A DNA stretch of 9,005 nucleotides, taken from assembly GCA_046728935.1 (NCBI GenBank), contig JBKPFS010000140.1:1-9005 (forward strand), given 5' to 3'. The position numbers were made by a program, and so were the translations under genes. Origin of the DNA: DATAFO01 sp046728935 (GTDB lineage: Bacteria; Actinomycetota; Thermoleophilia; Solirubrobacterales; 70-9). Within the stretch, counting starts at the first letter, position 1; each line of letters opens with the position of its first letter. The notes beneath the pieces are model-generated. The model worked only from the letters and a program-made list of their open reading frames with translations. It had not been told where the DNA came from and did no database searches. Below, piece after piece: positions 1 to 5,838 of this stretch.

Positions 1-134
1 AGAATCTGAAAGCCGTTGCAAATCCCCAGCACCGGTCCGCCGCGAGCCCCGCCGCTGATGCCGAGCCGCAGCCGCCCGCGCCAGCCGAGCCGCAGCAGGC
101 GTCGCCCGCGGCCGCGCAGCGGCGGGCTCGATGA
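1..134 (+). CDS. C-terminal tail of an unidentified protein (partial)
   Basis: An open frame enters from the left edge (first full codon at base 3) and stops with TGA at 132-134, giving about 43 visible residues. The tail is rich in proline, alanine and glutamine and ends in QRRAR, like a disordered C-terminal tail or linker; no domain is visible. The stop overlaps the start codon of the carboxylase gene in an ATGA, which is typical of translationally coupled operon genes and is the main support. Only about three quarters of third codon positions are G or C, lower than in the neighbours. The protein could be an acyl-CoA metabolism partner such as a biotin carboxylase, but nothing in the visible part shows this. 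Confidence 0.5.
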   Translation, partial: NLKAVANPQHRSAASPAADAEPQPPAPAEPQQASPAAAQRRAR

Positions 135-1669
135 GCGAGACGCAGGAGCGGACCGGCCTCGGCCCCGCGCTCGAGGCGGCGCTGGCTGGTGGCCCGGAGC
201 GCCACCACGCGAAGGTCGCGGAGCAGGGGAAGCTGCCGGTACGCGAGCGGGTCGCGCGGCTGGTCGATGCGGAGTCGTTCGCCGAGGAGGCCCTGCTCGC
301 GAACTGGGACGTCGAGGGTCTCGGCGCTGACGGCGTCGTCACCGGCCTGGCACTCGTCGGTGGGCGCAAGGTTGCGCTGATGGCCAACGACCCGACCGTG
401 AAGGCAGGCTCCTGGGGCCCGAAGACGGTGGAGAAGATCCTCCGCATCCAGGAGCGGGCGCTTCGACTCGAGCTGCCGATGATCTACCTGGTCGATTCGG
501 CGGGGGCGCGGATCACCGATCAGGTGCAGATGTTTCCCGGCCGCCGCGGCGCCGGGCGGATCTTCTACAACGAGGTGCGCCTCTCGGGGCGGGTGCCGCA
601 GATCTGCCTGCTGTTCGGCCCCTCGGCCGCCGGTGGCGCCTACATCCCCGCCTTCTGCGACGTCGTGATCATGCGCGACGGCAACGCCTCGATGTACCTC
701 GGATCGCCGCGGATGGCGGAGATGGTGATCGGCGAGAAGGTGACGCTCGAGGAGATGGGCGGGGCGAAGATGCACACGTCGGTCTCCGGCTGCGGCCACT
801 TCCTGGTCTCCACCGACGGGGAGGCGATCGAGCTCGCGCGCCGCTACCTCGGCTACATGCCGGGAAACTGGCGCGAGGCGCCGCCGACGGCGCCGCCCGC
901 CGAGCCCTCCTCCGAGCTGCGGGTGTCGCGAATCGTGCCGGAGGACGAGAAGACGGCCTTCGACATCCAGGACCTGATCCGCGCGATCGTCGACGCCGAC
1001 TCCTTTCTCGAGGTTCACGCGCGCTGGGCGAGGGAGGTCGTGGTGGGGCTCGCCCGTCTCGACGGGCGGGCGATCGGCATCGTCGCCAATCAGCCGAAGT
1101 TCAAGGGCGGGGTGCTGTTCGTCGACTCGGCGGACAAGGCGGCGCGCTTCATCTCGACGTGCAACGCGTTCAACGTCCCGCTGCTCTTCCTCGCCGACGT
1201 CCCCGGGTTCATGATCGGCACCGAGGTCGAGAGGCAGGGGATCATCCGCCACGGGGCGAAGATGATCTCGGCGGTCTCCGAGGCGACCGTGCCGAAGCTC
1301 TCGGTGATCGTGCGGAAGGCCTACGGCGCGGGGCTGTACGCGATGGCGGGCCCGGCGTTCGAGCCCGACGGCTGCATCGCGCTCCCCACTGCATCGATCG
1401 CGGTCATGGGCCCCGAGGCGGCGATCAACGCGGTCTTCTACAACCAGATCCAGGCGATCGACGACCCCGACGAGCGCGAGCGATTCGTGGCTCGCAAGCG
1501 GGAGGAGTACGCGGCCGACATCGACATCCTCCACCTCGCCTCGGAGCTGGTCGTCGATGCGGTGATCGAGCCCGATGAGCTTCGGGGAGAGCTCATCCGC
1601 CGGTTCGCCCTCGCCGAGTCCAAGGACCGCGGCTTCACCGAGCGGCACAACCCGATCACCCCGGCCTGA
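131..1669 (+). CDS. Acyl-CoA carboxylase beta subunit (carboxyltransferase)
   Basis: This 512-residue protein has the usual length and two-crotonase-fold layout of biotin-dependent acyl-CoA carboxylase beta subunits, which move the carboxyl group from biotin to an acyl-CoA. The N-terminal half carries DSAGARITDQ and the oxyanion-hole stretch GPSAAGGAYIP (glycines near residues 168-169). The C-terminal half has PGFMIGTEVE, an active-site turn KAYGAGLYAM (glycines near 399-401) and the family signature ALPTASIAVMGPEAA. In propionyl/acetyl-CoA enzymes of Streptomyces the corresponding turn is KAYGGAYDVM, whose Asp sets acyl-CoA size preference. Here the aligned residue appears to be Tyr, and the turn looks more like methylcrotonyl-CoA carboxylases. 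The substrate (acetyl, propionyl, methylcrotonyl or other) is therefore left open. No biotin carboxylase or biotin carrier is in the window. The ATG overlaps the upstream stop codon; no strong Shine-Dalgarno is visible. The phosphorylase gene begins 8 bases downstream. Confidence 0.93.
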   Translation: MSETQERTGLGPALEAALAGGPERHHAKVAEQGKLPVRERVARLVDAESFAEEALLANWDVEGLGADGVVTGLALVGGRKVALMANDPTVKAGSWGPKTVEKILRIQERALRLELPMIYLVDSAGARITDQVQMFPGRRGAGRIFYNEVRLSGRVPQICLLFGPSAAGGAYIPAFCDVVIMRDGNASMYLGSPRMAEMVIGEKVTLEEMGGAKMHTSVSGCGHFLVSTDGEAIELARRYLGYMPGNWREAPPTAPPAEPSSELRVSRIVPEDEKTAFDIQDLIRAIVDADSFLEVHARWAREVVVGLARLDGRAIGIVANQPKFKGGVLFVDSADKAARFISTCNAFNVPLLFLADVPGFMIGTEVERQGIIRHGAKMISAVSEATVPKLSVIVRKAYGAGLYAMAGPAFEPDGCIALPTASIAVMGPEAAINAVFYNQIQAIDDPDERERFVARKREEYAADIDILHLASELVVDAVIEPDELRGELIRRFALAESKDRGFTERHNPITPA

Positions 1670-1677
1670 GCTCGCCA

Positions 1678-2337
1678 ATGGCTCGCCTCGGCCTCGTCGT
1701 CGGCAGTGGAGCCCGCGGCCTCGACCTGCCCGCCGGCGATTGGGTCGCGCTACAGCGCCACAGCGACGACGCCTACATCCTCCCGCACCTGATCGATCAC
1801 CTGACCAACATGCGGACGCTCGTCGACGCCGGCTGCGACCGGGTGCTGGCGATCGGCTCGGTTGGCAGCCTGCGGCCGGAGCTGCGGCCGGGGAGCTTCG
1901 TGTGCCCGGAGGACTTCATCGCGCCCGGCCCCATTCGCACCCGGTTCAGCGACCAGCGCGCCCACCGCGTTCCCGGGTTCGATCCCGAATGGCGCCGGCG
2001 GGTTGCGGGCGCTTTTGCGGCCGCGGGGGTCGAGCTGCACGTTCGAGGGATCTACTGGCAGGCCCCCGGCCCCCGGCTCGAGACGCCCGCCGAGATCAGG
2101 CTGATCGCGCGCGACGCCGACGTGATCGGGATGACGATCGCGTCCGAGTGCGTCGCCGCCGGCGAGCTGGGCCTCGCCTACGCGTCCGTGTGCATCGTCG
2201 ACAACCTCGCGAACGGAGTCGGGGAGGTGCCCCTGACGCTGGCCGACCTCGAGGAGGGGCGGGCGGCGAATCGCGAGCCGCTCGCCGCCGCGCTCGGAGC
2301 GGTTATGCCCGCCCTCTCCATCGCCTGGCAGCGATGA
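1678..2337 (+). CDS. PNP/MTA phosphorylase-family protein, probably S-methyl-5'-thioinosine phosphorylase
   Basis: The 219-residue protein belongs to the trimeric PNP/MTAP phosphorylase family, which splits (methylthio)purine nucleosides with phosphate to give a free base and (methylthio)ribose-1-phosphate in the cytosol. It shows the glycine-rich phosphate loop VVGSGARG (residues 7-14), RH at 27-28 followed by PH at 36-37, AIGSVGSLRPELRPGSFV, the signature GPRLETPAEIR and the substrate-loop GMTIASE (near 151-157). The purine-recognition stretch reads VDNLANG (about 174-180). Adenine-specific MTAPs have an Asp-x-Asp pattern here and the inosine-type enzymes use Asn, so the second Asp is missing and a 6-oxopurine substrate is plausible. 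The adjoining deaminase gene, overlapping by ATGA, supports methylthioinosine as substrate. The usual RHGR.H loop is altered to RHSDDAY, and the protein is somewhat shorter than the common 245-290 residues. Ordinary purine nucleoside phosphorylase is the alternative. Confidence 0.82.
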   Translation: MARLGLVVGSGARGLDLPAGDWVALQRHSDDAYILPHLIDHLTNMRTLVDAGCDRVLAIGSVGSLRPELRPGSFVCPEDFIAPGPIRTRFSDQRAHRVPGFDPEWRRRVAGAFAAAGVELHVRGIYWQAPGPRLETPAEIRLIARDADVIGMTIASECVAAGELGLAYASVCIVDNLANGVGEVPLTLADLEEGRAANREPLAAALGAVMPALSIAWQR

Positions 2338-3494
2338 GCGGCGGGGAGGGGGAGGGCCCGCCGGGCGGCGAGCTCGCGCGCGTCAAGGGGCTCGTCAACG
2401 CGCACACGCACGCCGCGATGACCCTGTTCCGGGGCTACGCGGACGACCTGCCGCTGATGCGCTGGCTCGAGGAGCACATCTGGCCGGCCGAGCGCCGGCT
2501 CGAGCCGGACGACGTCTATTGGGCCACGCGGCTCGCCTGCGTGGAGATGATCCGCACCGGCACGGTGCGCTTCTGGGACATGTACTGGCACCCCGGCGCG
2601 ACCGCGCGGGCGGTCCGCGATGCCGGCCTTCGAGCCGTGGTCGGAGCGCCGCTGATCGACGGCGGCGACCCCGCCAACTCGGCGAGGCTGCGCGAGACGG
2701 CCGAGCGCAGCTTGGATGAGATCGCGACCGCTGGGGGCGAGAGCGTGGCGCCCGCGCTAGCGCCGCACGCGATCTACACGGTCAGCGAGCAGTCGCTTCG
2801 CTGGATCGCGCAGACCTCCGCCGAGCGGGGGCTTCCCGTTCAGATCCATCTCTCGGAGACCGAGGACGAGGTCGAGCGTTGCCTGGAGGCGCACGGAAAG
2901 CGGCCCGCTGCCTACCTCGACCGCCTCGGGCTGCTTGGCCCGCTCACCGTCCTCGCGCACGGGGTGTGGCTCGACCAGGCGGAGCTGGAGCTGATCGCCG
3001 AGCGCGGCGCGACGGTGGTCACCAACCCGGTCGCGAACCTCAAGCTCGCCGTCGGCGGCGCCTTCGACTACACGGGAGCTCGCTCGGCCGGCGTCGCGGT
3101 GGGCCTCGGCACCGACGGCGCGGGGTCGAACAACTCGCTCGACCTGCTCTCCGACGCCAAGGTGTTCGCCCTGCTTCAGAAGCACCTCGCGGGAGACCCC
3201 GCGGCCGTGACCGCGCACGAGGTGCTCGCGATTGCCACCGGCGCGCGCTCGGCGCTACTCGGCCGGACGGCGGCGCCGAACGACCCGGATGACGACTACA
3301 TCCTGGTCCGCCGCGACTCGCCGGAGCTCAGCCTCGGCGATCTCGAGGCGGGGCTGGTCTATGCCGCCTCCGGGTCGGTTGTGGAGGAGGCCGTCGTCGG
3401 CGGCCGGGCGCTGATGCGGGGCGGCATGGTCGAAGGCGCCGACGAGATCGTCGCTCGGGCGCGCGAGCGCGCGGCCCGCCTGGGCCTGCGCTGA
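2334..3494 (+). CDS. Amidohydrolase, probable MTA/SAH (adenosine-type) deaminase, short N-terminus
   Basis: This 386-residue protein is a TIM-barrel amidohydrolase of the 5-methylthioadenosine/S-adenosylhomocysteine deaminase family. It would replace the purine 6-amino group by oxygen and release ammonia. All metal and catalytic residues are present: HTH at 24 and 26, HLSE with His172 and Glu175, AHG with His209, and GTDGAGSNN with Asp261. Family landmarks include LFRGYADDLPLMRWL and FWDMYWHP. The spacing between these residues closely follows the Thermotoga enzyme TM0936, but its HxH motif lies at 55-57. This protein therefore lacks about 30 residues of the N-terminal beta-sandwich strands, while the C-terminal strands (VVGGRALMRGGMVEG) are kept. 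The ATG overlaps the phosphorylase stop in an ATGA. The same frame stays open further upstream, but the encoded residues are arginine-rich and unlike the family. With the phosphorylase it would form a two-enzyme MTA salvage route. Confidence 0.85.
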   Translation: MSGGEGEGPPGGELARVKGLVNAHTHAAMTLFRGYADDLPLMRWLEEHIWPAERRLEPDDVYWATRLACVEMIRTGTVRFWDMYWHPGATARAVRDAGLRAVVGAPLIDGGDPANSARLRETAERSLDEIATAGGESVAPALAPHAIYTVSEQSLRWIAQTSAERGLPVQIHLSETEDEVERCLEAHGKRPAAYLDRLGLLGPLTVLAHGVWLDQAELELIAERGATVVTNPVANLKLAVGGAFDYTGARSAGVAVGLGTDGAGSNNSLDLLSDAKVFALLQKHLAGDPAAVTAHEVLAIATGARSALLGRTAAPNDPDDDYILVRRDSPELSLGDLEAGLVYAASGSVVEEAVVGGRALMRGGMVEGADEIVARARERAARLGLR

Positions 3495-3570
3495 AGCCCG
3501 TTTACCCCGCGCCTCGACGGGAACCTGCTTCTCAGGCCGGCGGATCGCCTGTCCCGCAAGGAGGTCGGAA
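3495..3570. other. Short intergenic gap between deaminase and YihY genes
   Basis: This 76-base gap contains a weak inverted repeat just after the deaminase stop: CCCGT at 3497-3501 and ACGGG at 3517-3521, with a 15-base loop and no following T run. It is not a convincing terminator. No clear -35/-10 pair is visible. The right end holds the strong ribosome binding site of the next gene. The gap could separate two operons or simply be an operon spacer. Confidence 0.3.
3558..3565 (+). promoter_or_regulatory. Strong Shine-Dalgarno for the YihY-family gene
   Basis: AAGGAGGT is a near-perfect anti-16S match. It lies 5 bases before a GTG at 3571, which fixes that GTG as the start rather than a later codon. 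Confidence 0.8.
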
Positions 3571-4611
3571 GTGCCAGGCACGGCCACAGAGCCACGTGGA
3601 GCGCGGGGAGGGGTCGACGATCGAGCCGAAGAAGGGCGCCGTGGCCCGTCGCCCACCGATCCCGTTCGGGCGGACTACGCGCCCGAGGGGGCCGACGAGG
3701 GGCGCGGGGCGTTCGGAATTCTCAAGCGGACCGTGGTCGAGTTCGTCGAGGACAACCTCGCCGATTGGGCTGCCGCGCTCGCGTACTACGGGCTCCTCGC
3801 GCTGTTCCCGGCGCTGATCGCGCTCGTCGGCATCGTCGGCCTGTTCGCCGACCCGGCCGGTGCCACCCGGACGATCACGGATGTGGTGACCCAGATCGGG
3901 CCGGACACGGCGGCGGACACGTTCTCCGGGCCGATCGAGTCGATCACGTCGAGCTCCAGCACCTCCGGGATCATGGTGGCGGTCGGCATCGCGCTCGCGG
4001 TTTGGTCGGCCTCGAGCTACGTTGGCGCGTTCATGCGGGCGTCGAACGTGGTCTATGAGACGCCCGAGGGTCGTCCGATCTGGAAGCTGCGGCCGCTTCA
4101 GCTGCTGATCACGCTGGTAGTGCTGATCCTCGCTGCGATCACGCTCGTGGCCCTGGTCGTCTCCGGGCCACTCGCCGAGGCGATTGGCAGCGCAATCGGC
4201 CTCTCCGATGCCGCCGTGACCGTCTACGACATCGCCAAGTGGCCGATCCTGCTGGGGCTCGTGCTGACGATCGTGTCGGTTCTCTACTACGCGTCCCCCA
4301 ACGTCAAGTTGCGGGGCTTCAAGTGGGTGACGCCCGGGAGCGTGCTCGCCGTGGTCGTGTGGCTGCTCGCCTCGGGGGCGTTCGCGTTCTACGTCGCCAA
4401 CTTCAGCTCCTACGACAAGACCTATGGCACCCTGGGCGGCGTCGTCGCCCTTTTGGTCTGGATGTGGATCACCAACCTGGCGATCCTGTTCGGGCACGAG
4501 CTCAACGCCGAGCGCGAGCGCGCGCTGGAGATCGCCGAGGGCGTGCCGCGCGCCGAGCGCGAGCTCCAACTCGAGCCGCGCGACGAGCCCAAGGAACAGG
4601 CCACGACCTGA
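3571..4611 (+). CDS. YihY/virulence factor BrkB family membrane protein
   Basis: This 346-residue inner-membrane protein belongs to the YihY/BrkB family, once mislabelled as ribonuclease BN; its molecular role is not established. After a charged, probably disordered N-terminus of about 48 residues comes the family signature DNLADWAAALAYYGLLALFP (61-80). Six membrane helices are predicted by eye near 72-93, 134-154, 177-199, 223-242, 256-277 and 289-309. Other conserved blocks are YYASPNVKLRGFKWVTPG (239-256), SSYDKTYGTLGG (279-290) and the terminal helix ending in FGHELNAERE. The C-terminus (about 310-346) is a highly charged cytoplasmic tail. The GTG start is chosen because AAGGAGGT precedes it at ideal spacing. 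A small DUF4235 membrane protein gene follows after 15 bases and is probably co-transcribed. Confidence 0.92.
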   Translation: MPGTATEPRGARGGVDDRAEEGRRGPSPTDPVRADYAPEGADEGRGAFGILKRTVVEFVEDNLADWAAALAYYGLLALFPALIALVGIVGLFADPAGATRTITDVVTQIGPDTAADTFSGPIESITSSSSTSGIMVAVGIALAVWSASSYVGAFMRASNVVYETPEGRPIWKLRPLQLLITLVVLILAAITLVALVVSGPLAEAIGSAIGLSDAAVTVYDIAKWPILLGLVLTIVSVLYYASPNVKLRGFKWVTPGSVLAVVVWLLASGAFAFYVANFSSYDKTYGTLGGVVALLVWMWITNLAILFGHELNAERERALEIAEGVPRAERELQLEPRDEPKEQATT

Positions 4612-4626
4612 GCGAGGGGAACCGGC

Positions 4627-4911
4627 ATGGGAAGAATCGTGTTCATCCCGATCGGCATCGTGGGCGGGCTGATCGCCGGCCAGATCGCCAAGAAGCTCTT
4701 CGACCTGATCTGGGGGCGGATCGCCGACGAGGAGGCCCCCGAGCCCGAGCACCGGTCCGTCTCGTGGGGCAAGCTCGCGGCGGCGCTGGCGATCGAGGGC
4801 GCGCTGTTCAGGCTCGTGAAGGGCCTGGTCGATCGCGGGACGCGAGCCGGATACGAGCGCCTCACAGGCAGGTGGCCCGGTGAGGAGCATCCCGAGAGCG
4901 TCGAGAGCTGA
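4627..4911 (+). CDS. DUF4235 family small membrane protein
   Basis: A 94-residue protein that matches my recollection of the actinobacterial DUF4235 family, whose function is unknown. The N-terminus IVFIPIGIVGGLIAGQIAKKLFDLIWG (about residues 4-30) is a glycine-rich membrane helix running into an amphipathic stretch. After an acidic linker (DEEAPEPEH) a second hydrophobic segment, WGKLAAALAIEGALFRLVKGLVDRG, spans about 47-71. The family usually ends soon after a similar R.....Y motif, here TRAGYERLTGRWPGEE. An AGGGGA sequence at 4615-4620 serves as ribosome binding site. It follows the YihY gene by 15 bases, so the two probably act in the same membrane-associated context. The tail is acidic and polar. 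Confidence 0.82.
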   Translation: MGRIVFIPIGIVGGLIAGQIAKKLFDLIWGRIADEEAPEPEHRSVSWGKLAAALAIEGALFRLVKGLVDRGTRAGYERLTGRWPGEEHPESVES

Positions 4912-4914
4912 GCC

Positions 4915-5103
4915 TCAGCCGTGGTCGCGCCCGAGCTTGATCCGCGACGCCATCCGCTCCTCCTCGCGGCGCTCGATCTCCGAGGTGGCGGGCGTGACGT
5001 CGGGCCGCTGTTCGGCCGCCTGGGGCCAGTGGGTCGGTGCCGGGGGACGCCCGTTCGTGTCACGGCTCCGGACCACCGGCTGGACGCCCGCCCAGCCCGA
5101 CAC
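4915..5103 (-). CDS. Small hypothetical protein on the minus strand
   Basis: This 62-residue frame reads leftward from a GTG at 5103 to a TGA at 4917-4915, converging on the DUF4235 gene with a 3-base gap. I do not recognise the family. Over its last 57 or so codons about 93% of third positions are G or C, against about 77% in the best opposing frame; the bias drops just upstream of 5103. The product has a Pro/Trp-containing N-terminal half (RPPAPTHWPQ) and a charged, probably helical C-terminus (SEIERREEERMASRIKLG). AGGA lies 8 bases before the GTG. A better Shine-Dalgarno, AAAGGAG, lies at 5145-5139 on the minus strand. It is well spaced for an in-frame ATT at 5133 (72 residues) or an out-of-frame TTG at 5132, so the start is uncertain. 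No hydrophobic segment is seen, so it is probably cytoplasmic if real. Confidence 0.42.
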   Translation of the reverse strand: MSGWAGVQPVVRSRDTNGRPPAPTHWPQAAEQRPDVTPATSEIERREEERMASRIKLGRDHG

Positions 5104-5253
5104 GCCGCTCGTCCTGCCGGGCTGACTCTCAATCTGATCTCCTTTGCTCGCCGGACGCCGTACGGTCCGGGTCGGCTCGCTGCTACGGAGTCGATCGTGA
5201 TCCGGATCAACACCTCGAGGAGTGATCCGAGCCGCGTGGGATTGCGTAGTCCG
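5104..5253. promoter_or_regulatory. Intergenic control region between the minus-strand small frame and the sigma factor gene
   Basis: This stretch separates divergent frames and holds several symmetric elements. CCGGAC at 5151-5156 and GTCCGG at 5165-5170 form a perfect 6-base inverted repeat with an 8-base loop, overlapping the palindrome CCGTACGG (5158-5165). TGATCCGGATCA (5198-5209) is a perfect 12-base palindrome, and its half TGATCC recurs at 5223-5228. GAGGAG at 5217-5222 could serve as a ribosome binding site for a GTG at 5236. No clear housekeeping -35/-10 pair is seen on the + strand. ECF sigma genes are often controlled by their own product, so a promoter is expected here, but I cannot name its hexamers. 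Confidence 0.4.
5198..5209. repeat. Perfect 12-base palindrome (possible operator) upstream of the sigma gene
   Basis: TGATCCGGATCA reads identically on both strands, and a half-site TGATCC is repeated 25 bases downstream at 5223. Its position 45 bases before the probable sigma factor start is suitable for a dimeric repressor or activator site. No regulator is identified, and GATC-rich palindromes can arise by chance in such GC-rich DNA. Confidence 0.35.
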
Positions 5254-5838
5254 ATGGCAATGAGACGGAAGCACGCACTCGCGGCGCTCGCCGACGAGGA
5301 GCTGATGGTGCTGGTCGCGCGTAAGGAGATCGAGGCGTTCGAGCTGTTCTACGAGCGTCACGCCGGCGCCGCGTACTCACTCGCGCACCGCATCGTCGGC
5401 GACCCGCGGCTGGCCGAGGACGTGACGCAGGAGGCCTTCCTGTCCATCTGGCGCAGCGAGTCGGGCTTCGATGCGGCGCGGGGGAGCGTCAGGGGGTGGA
5501 CGCTCGGGATCGTGCGCCACCGCGCGATCGACGCGATCCGCCGGCAGGGGGCGAAGCGGGTTCCGCCGCTCGATCTGCGTAGCGAGGAGCTGCTGCAGCT
5601 GGAGGCTGCGGCCGAGGAGACGGAGTCCGAGGCCATCCGACGCGACAGCGCCCGGCGGCTGCGAGGTGCTCTGGAGGAGCTCCCCGCCGAGCAGGCGCGC
5701 GTGATCGAGCTCGCGTACTTCGGCGGCTTCTCGCAGGCGGAGATCGCCCAGATGCTCGGCGTTCCGATCGGCACCGTGAAGGGCCGCGCCCGGCTCGGGC
5801 TGGAGAAGATGCGAGCCCGGCTCGCCGAGGGGATGTGA
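5254..5838 (+). CDS. ECF-type RNA polymerase sigma factor (SigK-like)
   Basis: This 194-residue group 4 sigma factor would direct RNA polymerase to a dedicated promoter set in response to an envelope or extracellular signal. Region 2 covers about residues 14-97: ADEELMVLVARKEIEAF, YERHAGAAYSLAHRIVGD, then EDVTQEAFLSIWR for -10 recognition, and RGWTLGIVRHRAIDAIRR. Region 4 covers about 139-190, with LPAEQARVIELAYFGGFSQ and the helix-turn-helix AEIAQMLGVPIGTVKGRARLG for -35 binding. There is no extra C-terminal domain. The partner RskA-type anti-sigma gene overlaps the stop codon, which fits the SigK/RskA class of ECF factors (inference). ATG 5254 is chosen because the conserved domain begins shortly after it, but no Shine-Dalgarno precedes it. 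ATG 5260 and GTG 5236 (GAGGAG 13 bases upstream) are alternatives. The frame is open far upstream, but that part overlaps the minus-strand small frame. Confidence 0.93.
   Translation: MAMRRKHALAALADEELMVLVARKEIEAFELFYERHAGAAYSLAHRIVGDPRLAEDVTQEAFLSIWRSESGFDAARGSVRGWTLGIVRHRAIDAIRRQGAKRVPPLDLRSEELLQLEAAAEETESEAIRRDSARRLRGALEELPAEQARVIELAYFGGFSQAEIAQMLGVPIGTVKGRARLGLEKMRARLAEGM

Noticed and set aside
16..330. Plus-strand open frame overlapping the carboxylase start
   Set aside because: It is Arg/Gly-rich and lies in the wrong frame across a clear carboxyltransferase N-terminus.
1575..2333. Upstream extension of the deaminase frame
   Set aside because: The encoded residues are Arg/Pro/Ser-rich, overlap the phosphorylase gene entirely and do not resemble the missing beta-sandwich strands.
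3532..4890. Long minus-strand open frame of about 450 codons opposite the YihY and DUF4235 genes
   Set aside because: It is rich in Arg, His, Asp, Gln and Pro with no domain, and is the usual antisense artefact of GC-rich coding sequence; the + strand proteins are clear family members.
4921..5235. N-terminal extension of the sigma factor frame
   Set aside because: Third-position GC is lower than in the opposing minus-strand frame, and ECF sigma factors do not carry such an extension.
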